Shown: positions 56,068 to 64,000 of the stretch, piece by piece
Layout of the letters: each line of letters begins with the position of its first letter
Position numbering within the stretch: the first letter of the stretch is position 1
Assembly: GCA_945902955.1 (NCBI GenBank)
Contig: CAMDNO010000001.1
Coordinates: 38,724-102,723 of the forward strand
Length of the DNA: 64,000 nucleotides
Source: Porphyromonas cangingivalis
GTDB lineage: Bacteria; Bacteroidota; Bacteroidia; Bacteroidales; Paludibacteraceae
Direction of reading: 5' to 3'
Made by a program: the position numbers and the translations under genes
Notes under the pieces: generated by a model
What the model saw: only the letters and a program-made list of their open reading frames with translations
The model's database searches: none
What the model was told of the DNA's origin: nothing

Positions 56068-58365
56068 ATGAAAACAATCATTCACTCTTTTTTCAAAGCA
56101 GCCGCATTGACAATTATGCTGCTTTTTGCTTTTGCACCTTATGCAATGGCAGCAGTTACAGTTACTCAAAACCAAGCTTCGGTTACCGGCACAGCATTAG
56201 GTAAGGGAACAACTAATCAACGCATTTTGCAGATAAATATCACTACTGCCGCTAGCGATGCTGCTCATACTGTTTCAAATGTAAAATTAACCTTAACGGG
56301 CTATGCTCAAATGGCTAAGGTGAGTGTTTACTCAGTGGGTTCCAATGGAAATTTTCCGGACATCGGTAATAATAGCTATTTTTTTGCTAGTGTTGATAAT
56401 CCCGCTACTGACATAGTTAGCTTGGATGGAACTTACAATATAGCTGCTGGCAGTAGCACCAAATACCTTGTTGCGCTTATCGATTTAAAGCCAGAGGCTA
56501 TAGTAACCACTCCTATCAATGTAGTTTGTTCGGAGCTTACTACTACTGCAAGTGGGTCGCCAATTACAAGCATCACAATGTCGAGTGCTAAAACTATTAC
56601 CGTAGCCGAAAACTTAACCGGCATAAAAACCGTAAAAAATTCGGATGGAGACTATACAACCCTAACCGCAGCCGTTGCTGCCATTAATACACTTGGCGTG
56701 GGCACAGGTGGACTAACCATAGAAGTTGCAGATAATCAAACCATTACACAAACAACATCTACTAATATTATCCGCCAAACAGGTACAGCCACCAACCCTA
56801 TTGTGATTAAACGCAGTGGAACTGGTACTATTAAGCCAATAATTGTGGCAACAAACAACGGAAATAGCGCTTTTGATACCAATATTGGTGGAATGGGTGT
56901 TGATTATATAACTATCGATGGTTTGGATTTTAGGTCAACAGATGGAACAGGCAAAACAGAAACACCAATTAATTTTTATGGTTATTATAACAGGGGTTGC
57001 AACAATATCGAAATAAAAAACTGCGATATAAACTGTGGTACACCTGTAGGTTCGGATTTTGGAATAAAAATTGCGTCCAATGCCAGAGGTACAGTTACAG
57101 GAGTTGGTGCTGGTATATATGGCAACACTTCCAACTCAAATATTAAAATACATCACAATACCATCACAAATGCTTATGCAGCTATTGATTTCAACTATAA
57201 TTCTACTTTAGTTGCACAAGATCACGATATCGAAATTTACAACAACACCATTACTGCTGGCTCTTTTGCCACTTTCAAAGAAGGTATAAAATTGAAGTAT
57301 TGCACCGATGTAGATATCTATAACAATAGCGTTGATGGGTCAGGTGTAACTTCTACATCGTCTATGAACGGCATAGCTACTGACGGAACTACTTGTGCAG
57401 GCACCATTAACTGTTACAACAATGTGGTAAAAAACATGGCCATGAATGCAAACTCTAATAATTCCGGCATTTCACTTGTGGCAAATACTGTAAATATTTA
57501 CAACAACGTGGTTTCGAACCTAACCAATAGTCATGCTACATCATCCAAAGTTATTATTGGTATTAATATGGGTACTGACAATGCTTTAATGCCCGTATAT
57601 AATTTATATCACAACTCGGTATATTTAAATCAATCTGTCTCGAATACAAGTCAGTTAACCGCTGCCGTGGGCAATACCAGCAATAACGGTATTACAAGCA
57701 TTACCATGGCAAACAATATTTTTGTAAATAATTCGGTTACCGGTACTCCGGCAAATAATTATGTGGTTTTTATACAATACAAGGATTTAACAAAACTAAG
57801 TGCTGCAAGTAATAATAATTTGTATTATGCAAACGACCCTGCAAGCACACGATTTAAATTCAGCAATACTACCTATGCTACTTTTGACTTATACAAAGCT
57901 GCAAGTATAGCCGTATCGGGTATGGAAAACAGGGAGTTAAATTCCGTATCGGCCGACCCATTATTTGTAGATGCAGCGGGTAACGATTTAACAATTACCA
58001 ATGCGCTTTCGCTAACAAGCAATACCGGCACTGCATTAGCTGCTGTTACTACTGATATAAACGGTAATCCTCGTCATGCTACAAAACCAGACTTAGGCGC
58101 TTACGAAGATGCACACGCTCCTGTCTCTACTTTGATTGCAGACTTATTGAACAAACAACACATTATTTACAGTGCAAACGGCGCTATCGTTGCAAAAATC
58201 AACGAATCGGCCACTGTATCGGTAATCGATGCCAAAGGTAGTGTGTTGTATAAAAACACGGTAAATGCACAAACGCTCTCAATTCCGGTTTCGCAAAAAG
58301 GCTTGTATATTATCCGCATTCAAAATAAAAATGAAAATACAACTAATAAAGTGTTGGTGTTGTAG
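56068..58365 (+). CDS. Beta-helix surface protein paralog 2 (T9SS)
   Basis: 765 residues; signal peptide MKTIIHSFFKAAALTIMLLF to about residue 28. Same layout as paralog 1: N-terminal beta domain (VTQNQASVTGTALGKGTTNQ, KYLVALIDLKPEA), beta-helix from GIKTVKNSDGDYTTLTAAVA with YITIDGLDFRSTDG, IEIKNCDINCG and VNIYNNVVSNLTNSHATSSK, and a sorting domain almost identical to that of paralog 1. The N-terminal half is clearly diverged from paralog 1, while the last 200 residues and the 3' flank are nearly the same. The middle region near residues 547-627 is nearly identical to paralog 3. It is therefore a mosaic. Function unknown; presented at the cell surface by T9SS. Confidence 0.82.
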   Translation: MKTIIHSFFKAAALTIMLLFAFAPYAMAAVTVTQNQASVTGTALGKGTTNQRILQINITTAASDAAHTVSNVKLTLTGYAQMAKVSVYSVGSNGNFPDIGNNSYFFASVDNPATDIVSLDGTYNIAAGSSTKYLVALIDLKPEAIVTTPINVVCSELTTTASGSPITSITMSSAKTITVAENLTGIKTVKNSDGDYTTLTAAVAAINTLGVGTGGLTIEVADNQTITQTTSTNIIRQTGTATNPIVIKRSGTGTIKPIIVATNNGNSAFDTNIGGMGVDYITIDGLDFRSTDGTGKTETPINFYGYYNRGCNNIEIKNCDINCGTPVGSDFGIKIASNARGTVTGVGAGIYGNTSNSNIKIHHNTITNAYAAIDFNYNSTLVAQDHDIEIYNNTITAGSFATFKEGIKLKYCTDVDIYNNSVDGSGVTSTSSMNGIATDGTTCAGTINCYNNVVKNMAMNANSNNSGISLVANTVNIYNNVVSNLTNSHATSSKVIIGINMGTDNALMPVYNLYHNSVYLNQSVSNTSQLTAAVGNTSNNGITSITMANNIFVNNSVTGTPANNYVVFIQYKDLTKLSAASNNNLYYANDPASTRFKFSNTTYATFDLYKAASIAVSGMENRELNSVSADPLFVDAAGNDLTITNALSLTSNTGTALAAVTTDINGNPRHATKPDLGAYEDAHAPVSTLIADLLNKQHIIYSANGAIVAKINESATVSVIDAKGSVLYKNTVNAQTLSIPVSQKGLYIIRIQNKNENTTNKVLVL

Positions 58366-58392
58366 TTAACAAGTATGATTATTTTTTATTTG

Positions 58393-58439
58393 ACAAGTTC
58401 CGGTTTTTGTGTAGAAGCAAGAATTGGAACTTGTTTTTT
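58393..58439 (+). terminator. Rho-independent-type terminator of paralog 2
   Basis: ACAAGTTCC and GGAACTTGT with a trailing T-run, the same as after paralog 1 except for single-base changes. It separates paralog 2 from dctA. Confidence 0.75.
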
Positions 58440-58486
58440 ACCAACAAAAACAGTAGTTCACAAATAAAATACAGTAAAATATATTT

Positions 58487-59734
58487 ATGAGAAAAATAAT
58501 AAAAAGTCTTTATTTTCAAGTAATAACTGCCATTGTAATTGGAGTTGTACTTGGCGTTTTATACCCTGAATTTGCTCAAAAGCTAAAACCTCTTGGCGAT
58601 GGATTTATCCGATTAATAAAAATGATGATTGCTCCCATTATTTTCAGCACCATTGTTACAGGCATTTCGGGTATGAGCGATACAAAAAAAGTGGGTCGTG
58701 TGGGGCTTAAAGCCATTATATATTTCGAAGTGCTTTCTACCTTAGCATTGATTATTGGATTGGTGGTTGTCAATGTTTTAAAACCCGGTGTTGGCATGGA
58801 TATCGATCCCAATTCGCTCGATGCTACAGCCACTCAAAATTACATTGCCCGTTCGCACGAAAGCCACACTGCGGTGGATTTCCTTTTGAATATCATCCCC
58901 GAAAATGTGGTGGGCGCCTTTTCGGAAGGAAATTTATTACAGGTATTGCTTTTTTCGGTACTGTTGGGGTTTGCCCTGTCCAAAATTGGCACCAAAGCCG
59001 AACCTTTTATTAAAGTCCTTAAATCCTTCGAATCGGCTTTGTTCAAAGTCATACAAATGATAATGTATTTAGCGCCACTCGGAGCTTTCGGTGCTATGGG
59101 TTATACCGTAGGTAAATATGGATTCGGATCGCTGGCATCGCTGGGCGAACTCATGATTTCGTTTTATATTACCTGCATTCTCTTTGTGGTAATTATATTA
59201 GGCATTGCCATGAAAATTTTTGGCTTTAATTTATTTAAACTCATAAAATACATACGCGAAGAAATACTCATTGTGTTGGGAACGTCGTCGTCGGAATCGG
59301 CGCTACCCTCGCTAATGCAGAAACTCGAAAACGCTGGTTGTTCACGCTCGGTTGTAGGTTTGGTAGTACCCACCGGTTATTCGTTTAACTTAGATGGTAC
59401 TTCCATCTATCTTACTATGGCTGTGGTGTTTTTGGCGCAAGCCACCAATGTACCACTCGACTTTGGTCAACAACTTACCATACTGATGGTATTGCTTATA
59501 GCTTCAAAAGGAGCTGCGGGAGTTACCGGAAGCGGATTTGTAACCCTTGCTGCGGTATTACCTACGGTGGGTGCTATTCCCGTTACAGCCATTGCACTTA
59601 TTTTGGGTATCGACCGCTTTATGAGCGAAGCACGCGCTATCACTAACCTTATTGGCAATGCAGTAGCTACGGTGCTTGTTGCCAAATGGGAAAACGAAAT
59701 TGACAACCATGCTTTCGACAAAGCTATGGAATGA
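58487..59734 (+). CDS. dctA: C4-dicarboxylate:cation symporter DctA (DAACS family)
   Basis: A 415-residue inner-membrane carrier with eight membrane segments and two re-entrant loops. It carries the family signatures [20 protein letters not shown] (serine-rich hairpin), [40 protein letters not shown] and [20 protein letters not shown]. These closely follow DctA of other bacteria, which imports succinate, fumarate and malate with cations; glutamate carriers differ in the last motif. It follows the terminator of paralog 2, so it probably has its own promoter. It has no evident link to glycan breakdown. Confidence 0.93.
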   Translation: MRKIIKSLYFQVITAIVIGVVLGVLYPEFAQKLKPLGDGFIRLIKMMIAPIIFSTIVTGISGMSDTKKVGRVGLKAIIYFEVLSTLALIIGLVVVNVLKPGVGMDIDPNSLDATATQNYIARSHESHTAVDFLLNIIPENVVGAFSEGNLLQVLLFSVLLGFALSKIGTKAEPFIKVLKSFESALFKVIQMIMYLAPLGAFGAMGYTVGKYGFGSLASLGELMISFYITCILFVVIILGIAMKIFGFNLFKLIKYIREEILIVLGTSSSESALPSLMQKLENAGCSRSVVGLVVPTGYSFNLDGTSIYLTMAVVFLAQATNVPLDFGQQLTILMVLLIASKGAAGVTGSGFVTLAAVLPTVGAIPVTAIALILGIDRFMSEARAITNLIGNAVATVLVAKWENEIDNHAFDKAME

Positions 59735-59755
59735 TATTTTATCCTTCGCTTGCAA

Positions 59756-59770
59756 TTCGGAATGACAAGG
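59756..59770 (-). repeat. Inverted repeat bordering the AbiE pair, left copy
   Basis: TTCGGAATGACAAGG is the exact reverse complement of 61467-61481. The flanking sequence (CTTCGCTTGCAA) also partly matches, and GTCGCACCAAAC (about 59793) recalls the start of the 55700 repeat. Confidence 0.75.
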
Positions 59771-59815
59771 ACACCCTTTGGTTTGCAATACAGTCGCACC
59801 AAACCATTTCTCCAT

Positions 59816-60649
59816 TTATTTAAACTGAATCATTTCCACTAATTGTAAAAAATATTCGACCGACCAAATTTCCATTTCACTTTGGTTACGAATAAAGGGG
59901 CGAACATCATTTTTTACCACATCAATATTTGTTTTTGCTATTTTATCCTTTATCAACTGTTTAAACGTTTCTTTTGTGAGCTCCATGTTTTGCTGGTAGC
60001 CCGATTGATAGCAACGTTCGCGAAAATGCTCGAAATTAAGTGGCGTATTATTGCGCACATACCACTCGAAATCGTACCAGTCGCGCCCTTTCACTCTTGT
60101 TTTCCAGTTTCGAAACAGAAGTGCGTGCAATTTTCCGGCATACAAATCAGGTAAAGTATAACATCGGGTTGTAAACGAGAAAGGTAAAAGTTGTAATTTA
60201 TACTCGGTATTAAACCCAATCGGTGGATTTATATCTACTTCAATTTTAATTTTAATCTGCTTATCTGTTCTGAATTGCAAATTGTAAATAGCTGTATCAT
60301 CTTTCAAAAAAGCCGATTCAATATTGGTTTTATGTAATTTTTCCTTTTTTACAAATACAATTTCCCTGCCCAACGATTTAAATTCGGCGCTCACAGGTTC
60401 AAAGTAGTCTTCGAGCTTGAAATGTGCATTCGGTTGCAGAAGTGAGAAATCCATGTCCTCCGAAAATCGCTGCAGGTCATAAAAAATGCGCAGACAGGTG
60501 CCACCATAGAAAGCTGCTTTTTTGAAAAAACCTCCTCTGTTTAAACCGGCTAATGCTATTTGTTGCATTACTTCGTGCAAAGCATTTGTATAGTCGTCGT
60601 TGGTGCGAATATCATATCGACTCAACATTTGATCAAAGATATTTATCAT
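59816..60649 (-). CDS. abiEii: AbiEii/AbiGii-family nucleotidyltransferase toxin
   Basis: 277 residues. The nucleotidyltransferase core is FYGGTCLRIFYDLQRFSEDMDFSLL (quoted in part: FSEDMDFSLL), with GG and the D-x-D pair. KIKIEVDINPP supplies a further acidic residue, and YAGKLHALLFRNWKTRVKGR followed by DWYDF is the conserved lysine/aspartate block. AbiEii toxins transfer nucleotides, blocking growth or phage development, and are neutralised by AbiEi, a type IV toxin-antitoxin system. The start overlaps the AbiEi stop by 4 nt (ATGA). The pair is the only minus-strand unit in the last 11 kb, consistent with insertion. Confidence 0.9.
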   Translation of the reverse strand: MINIFDQMLSRYDIRTNDDYTNALHEVMQQIALAGLNRGGFFKKAAFYGGTCLRIFYDLQRFSEDMDFSLLQPNAHFKLEDYFEPVSAEFKSLGREIVFVKKEKLHKTNIESAFLKDDTAIYNLQFRTDKQIKIKIEVDINPPIGFNTEYKLQLLPFSFTTRCYTLPDLYAGKLHALLFRNWKTRVKGRDWYDFEWYVRNNTPLNFEHFRERCYQSGYQQNMELTKETFKQLIKDKIAKTNIDVVKNDVRPFIRNQSEMEIWSVEYFLQLVEMIQFK

Positions 60650-61272
60650 TGTTCCAATAGTTTTAAAAGGAATGAAAGTTCCATTTTTTTTAGTCCTGCT
60701 TCCATACAGTTTCTGATAATTTCGGAATTGTACGTTTTAATAACCGACAAATCAATTCTTAAATCATCTTCTAAAAAAGCTTTCATCGCTTTTACAGATT
60801 GAATTCGAAAGTTACGCGTTGTCAATATCATATCTGCTATTGCCTTTTCGGGTGTAGCTATTAAAAAAGCATATTCGTTATTCACTATTTCCTGACGAAC
60901 ACCAATTGCATAATACGCTTCAGGAATGGTGAGGTATTCAAAATTACCAAGTACTGTAGCAAATTGCTTCGCGCGTTTGGTAGTTACCGAACGAACCGAA
61001 TATACTTTTTCGGGAATAAGCCCATAAAAAGATAAAGCACTTTCGAGCGATACGTACGATGGACTGCATAAATGGTTAGCCACCAATTCGCGCGATAGTT
61101 TCTGTTGGCTTAGTTCCGACGAAACAACGTAAAGTCCTTTCTTCAAACGAATAAGACTTCCACTTTTCTCCAACAGTGAAATTTTGTCTTTGGGTGAATG
61201 ATAATTGCTTAACATGGCAACCAACACATCGAACTCAATGGGCACGATACCGAAACGTAATAACTCCTTCAT
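60646..61272 (-). CDS. abiEi: AbiEi-family antitoxin/transcriptional regulator
   Basis: The start is set at MKELLRFGIVP (61272) rather than the longer ORF start, since the extra 40 residues are hydrophobic and out of character for the family; 208 residues. An N-terminal winged-helix region (VAMLSNYHSPKDKISLLEKS, LIRLKKGLYVV) is followed by the AbiEi body (YVSLESALSFYGLIPEKVYS, IATPEKAIADMI). Such proteins repress their own promoter and counter the AbiEii toxin. The four-base overlap with abiEii fits translational coupling. The promoter would lie in the 61273-61400 gap, next to the duplicated repeat. Confidence 0.88.
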   Translation of the reverse strand: MKELLRFGIVPIEFDVLVAMLSNYHSPKDKISLLEKSGSLIRLKKGLYVVSSELSQQKLSRELVANHLCSPSYVSLESALSFYGLIPEKVYSVRSVTTKRAKQFATVLGNFEYLTIPEAYYAIGVRQEIVNNEYAFLIATPEKAIADMILTTRNFRIQSVKAMKAFLEDDLRIDLSVIKTYNSEIIRNCMEAGLKKMELSFLLKLLEQ

Positions 61273-61466
61273 TTTGTACTGATATAAATATGCAAGTGGT
61301 TTAATTGCTGCAAATATAGTGTGTTTTGCATAAATAATCGACTTTATTCCGATTATTTGTGCAATATTTACTAATATCTGCAATATTAACACCTACCGCA
61401 CCCGTCGCACCTCACACTTCACATTACCGGCAACCTTCGGCGACGGGTATTGTACTCCAACGATTG

Positions 61467-61481
61467 CCTTGTCATTCCGAA
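61467..61481 (+). repeat. Inverted repeat bordering the AbiE pair, right copy
   Basis: CCTTGTCATTCCGAA, exact reverse complement of 59756-59770; part of the larger leader repeat. The two copies enclose abiEi and abiEii. Confidence 0.75.
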
Positions 61482-61634
61482 GCGAAGCGAGGAATATAAG
61501 CAACGGTACAAGCCGCCCCAAAACCACTCCCGTCATATTTTCCACTACATCTATCCTGTTTTTTTACAATAATTTTTGAAAGAAAAGTATCAGTATTTGC
61601 ATGTTTTTTATCGGTTTTGCCGGTTTTAATGCTG

Positions 61635-61642
61635 TATTTTTG
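61635..61642 (+). promoter_or_regulatory. Conserved -7 promoter box candidate (paralog 3)
   Basis: TATTTTTG at the same place in the repeat as 55936-55943, 137 nt before the ATG of paralog 3. Confidence 0.5.
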
Positions 61643-61771
61643 CCAAGTTACTATTTGTCAATTTTGGGGCTGTCGTATTTTGTACATATCAATTATATAA
61701 ATACCCACTACCAATCCGTTTTTTCGTAACAAGCTGTATTTTAAAAAATTAATAACAATAATATAATTCGT

Positions 61772-64000
61772 ATGAAAACAATCATTCACTCCTTTTTGCG
61801 AAAAGCAACACTTTTGCTTTTGGTATGTTTCGCGGGCTTCAGCTTGCAGCTTACGGCACAAAACGGCAAACAACATCAAACAGATTTATCCGTAGGACAG
61901 CCTTATGGTCCGGGTACTGTTTACCAACGATTGGTAAATGCAATGGTTACAACCGTTGTTGCAAATTCTGTAATTAGCGAATTGAAATTTACGCTTACCA
62001 ACCCCGAACAAATTGCTCGTGTTTCGTTGTTTAGATCTGATAACAGCTTACCTGATTTTACAAATGCAGCTATTCTTTTTGGCGCACCGATTGTTGACCC
62101 CACTGGTACAATAACCTTTACTGGGTCGTATACACAAGCTTCTGCCACTACAAAACTTTCGTTTTACCTCTTGGTTGATATTAAACCAACTGCTACAGTA
62201 GGTACAACTATCGATGCAGTGTTTACGTCGGTTACTATTGCAGGAACAGCCTATACACCTTCAGCAATGACCAACGACAAAACTCCAGTGATAGCAGCCA
62301 ACCTTACGGGTACGAAAACCGTTAAAGCAACCGGTGGCGATTATGCTAACCTAAATGACGTAATAAAGGCAATAAACGACTTGGGCGTAGGCGATGGTGG
62401 TGTTACTTTTGAAGTTGAAAATGGTAAAACTTTCAACCACACTTCCATTTCTTATAATCTTTCTCTTATCCGCCAGACAGGGACTGCTACTAAACCCATA
62501 GTGATTAAACGCAGTGCTACTAACACAAGCGCTGCAAAACCGATTATTAATTGTCCAGCTACAGGATCGGCTGGGGACTGTATGATTGGAGTTGTGGGTG
62601 TTGACTACCTAACAATTGATGGACTGGATTTTAGAGCTACAGGAACTTCAGCAACAGTAATGTTCGAAAAACCTATTTATTTCAATGGAATGACCGACAA
62701 TGGCTGTAGCTACAACGAAGTAAAAAACTGTGTGATAAATGCAGGCGAAACTTTTAATAAAGAACGTATCTATGCTATAAGTTTTAATAGTAAAGCTACG
62801 CAAGCCGAAGGCACCAACAACTTTAACAAAATTCATCACAATGAAATTTCGAATGTCGATGCTGCTGTGGATTTCAATAATAGGCTTACACTCTCATTCT
62901 ACGACGATGGTAACGAAATTTACAACAATACGATAACCGGACAATTTGGAACCGAGGCAGCTGGTATTAAAGTAAGTTATTGCAAAAATACCAAAATATA
63001 CAATAATGTGTTGGATGGTGCAGGAGTAACTGTAGCTTATGGCGACCGTCATGGAATAGCAACAGGTGGAGCAACGAATACAGGTTACCTACACATATAT
63101 GGTAATGTGGTAAAAAACATGAGCATCAACAAACAAAGTTCACTTTTCGGAATAACCGCTAATGCACCAACCGTGCTTATCTACAACAACGTAGTTTCGA
63201 ACCTCACCAATACTTTCCCACTTACTGCAGGTAAAAACATAATTGGTATTAATCTGGGCACTGACAATACCTTAATGCCCGCTCATGAGTTGTATCACAA
63301 CTCGGTCTATCTAAATCAAACACTCACGAATAGTTTACAAATAACTGCCGCTGTGGGTTGTATTACTACTAACGCATTGACAATTACTATGGCAAATAAT
63401 ATTTTTGTAAATAATTCGGTTACCGGTACTGCGGCAAATAATTATGTGGTTTTTATACAATACAAGGATTTAACAAAACTAAGTGCTGCAAGTAATAATA
63501 ATTTGTATTATGCAAACGACCCTGCAAGCACACGATTTAAATTCAGCAATTCTACCTATGCTACTTTTGACTTATACAAAGCTGCAAGTATAGCCGTATC
63601 GGGTATGGAAAACAGGGAGTTAAATTCCGTTTCGGGTAGCCCAATATTTGTAAATGCAGCAAACAACGATTTATCCATCACCAATGTAGCTTCACCCGCC
63701 AACAATGCTGGTAAAACTGTGGCTTCGGTAACTACCGATATACTCGGGAATGCGCGCCATGCCACTACGCCCGATATGGGAGCGTATGAGTTTGGAGCAG
63801 TTGCTGCCACTCCAACTATTTCCACCACTGGTACACTCTCCGCAGTAAATACAACTTATGGTACTCCTTCTGCATCGCCTACAAGTTTCAATGTTTCGGG
63901 AGCTAATATGTTAGCAGGTATTTTGGTAACACCACCAGCCGGCTACGAAGTTTCATTGGCTTCGGGTTCGGGTTATGGGGCTACGGTTACCGTTGGTGCT
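61772..64000 (+). CDS. Beta-helix surface protein paralog 3 (partial, runs off the right edge)
   Basis: Not in the ORF track because no stop lies inside the window; 743 codons are open. It starts MKTIIHSFLRKATLLLLVCF, the same first seven residues as paralog 2, with cleavage near LQLTAQ. Residues 30-550 follow paralog 1 (TNPEQIARVSLFRSDNSLPD, VDYLTIDGLDFRATG, CSYNEVKNCVINAGE). The stretch 63389-63630 is nearly identical to paralog 2 (three mismatches in 242 nt by eye). In place of the sorting domain it continues after GAYEFGA with ISTTGTLSAVNTTYGTPSAS and MLAGILVTPPAGYEVSLASG, a beta-sandwich repeat common in very long Bacteroidota surface proteins. It is therefore longer than its paralogs. 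Likely T9SS cargo, function unknown. Confidence 0.85.
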   Translation, partial: MKTIIHSFLRKATLLLLVCFAGFSLQLTAQNGKQHQTDLSVGQPYGPGTVYQRLVNAMVTTVVANSVISELKFTLTNPEQIARVSLFRSDNSLPDFTNAAILFGAPIVDPTGTITFTGSYTQASATTKLSFYLLVDIKPTATVGTTIDAVFTSVTIAGTAYTPSAMTNDKTPVIAANLTGTKTVKATGGDYANLNDVIKAINDLGVGDGGVTFEVENGKTFNHTSISYNLSLIRQTGTATKPIVIKRSATNTSAAKPIINCPATGSAGDCMIGVVGVDYLTIDGLDFRATGTSATVMFEKPIYFNGMTDNGCSYNEVKNCVINAGETFNKERIYAISFNSKATQAEGTNNFNKIHHNEISNVDAAVDFNNRLTLSFYDDGNEIYNNTITGQFGTEAAGIKVSYCKNTKIYNNVLDGAGVTVAYGDRHGIATGGATNTGYLHIYGNVVKNMSINKQSSLFGITANAPTVLIYNNVVSNLTNTFPLTAGKNIIGINLGTDNTLMPAHELYHNSVYLNQTLTNSLQITAAVGCITTNALTITMANNIFVNNSVTGTAANNYVVFIQYKDLTKLSAASNNNLYYANDPASTRFKFSNSTYATFDLYKAASIAVSGMENRELNSVSGSPIFVNAANNDLSITNVASPANNAGKTVASVTTDILGNARHATTPDMGAYEFGAVAATPTISTTGTLSAVNTTYGTPSASPTSFNVSGANMLAGILVTPPAGYEVSLASGSGYGATVTVGA

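Larger units (their letters stand above)
61397..61702 (+). repeat. About 300-bp duplicated leader/promoter repeat, copy 2
   Basis: Near-copy of 55700-56001, with the same inverted repeat (ACCCGTCGC at 61400-61408, GCGACGGGT at 61440-61448), the same CATTCCGAAGCGAAGCGAGG segment and the same TATTTTTG box. It fills most of the 61273-61771 spacer. Confidence 0.9.

Overview
The window looks like a Bacteroidota (Bacteroidales/Marinilabiliales-type, Paludibacter-like) chromosome segment. The grounds are an AT-rich sequence, TAnnTTTG-type promoter boxes, no obvious Shine-Dalgarno signals, type IX secretion (T9SS) C-terminal sorting domains on the giant secreted proteins, and a dense set of exported glycoside hydrolases and sulfatases. 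No rRNA, tRNA, CRISPR array or intact insertion sequence was seen.

Layout. Positions 1-53 kb are entirely minus strand and form a glycan-degradation region. From high to low coordinate (transcription order) it holds: a GH30 T9SS enzyme; a sulfatase; a DoxX / two Gfo-Idh-MocA / DUF1080 / TIM-barrel isomerase module that matches the 3-keto-glycoside pathway; a beta-helix T9SS protein; a putative new clan GH-A enzyme flanked by 35-bp direct repeats; GH97; two sulfatases; a HAD phosphatase; a GH127-like enzyme; GH78 translationally coupled to a hydrolase-FGE fusion; two more sulfatases; ribokinase plus a GRP-type ribose transporter; a 2351-residue mosaic enzyme; a GDSL esterase; GH78; GH92; a six-hairpin glycosidase; and a GH51-like enzyme cut by the left edge. 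Together these suggest attack on a sulfated, rhamnose- and arabinose-containing heteropolysaccharide. The substrate is inference. No SusC/SusD pair and no regulator is present in the window.

Three gene relics (17.2-17.7 kb and two between 23.1 and 23.5 kb) show recent gene loss. At least three leaders share an ATGAAACG-type box followed by a hairpin just upstream of the start codon.

Positions 53-64 kb are mostly plus strand: three paralogous beta-helix surface proteins (the third cut by the right edge), dctA, and an inserted minus-strand AbiE-type toxin-antitoxin pair bordered by inverted repeats. The three paralogs are mosaics of one another. Two of them share an almost identical leader of about 300 bp, and two share an almost identical 3' end including the terminator. 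This points to recombination or gene conversion among surface proteins.

Two genes absent from the ORF track because they run off the window (1-1126 minus, 61772-64000 plus) were recovered by reading the sequence. Several start codons were moved to internal methionines that begin clean signal peptides or family N-termini.
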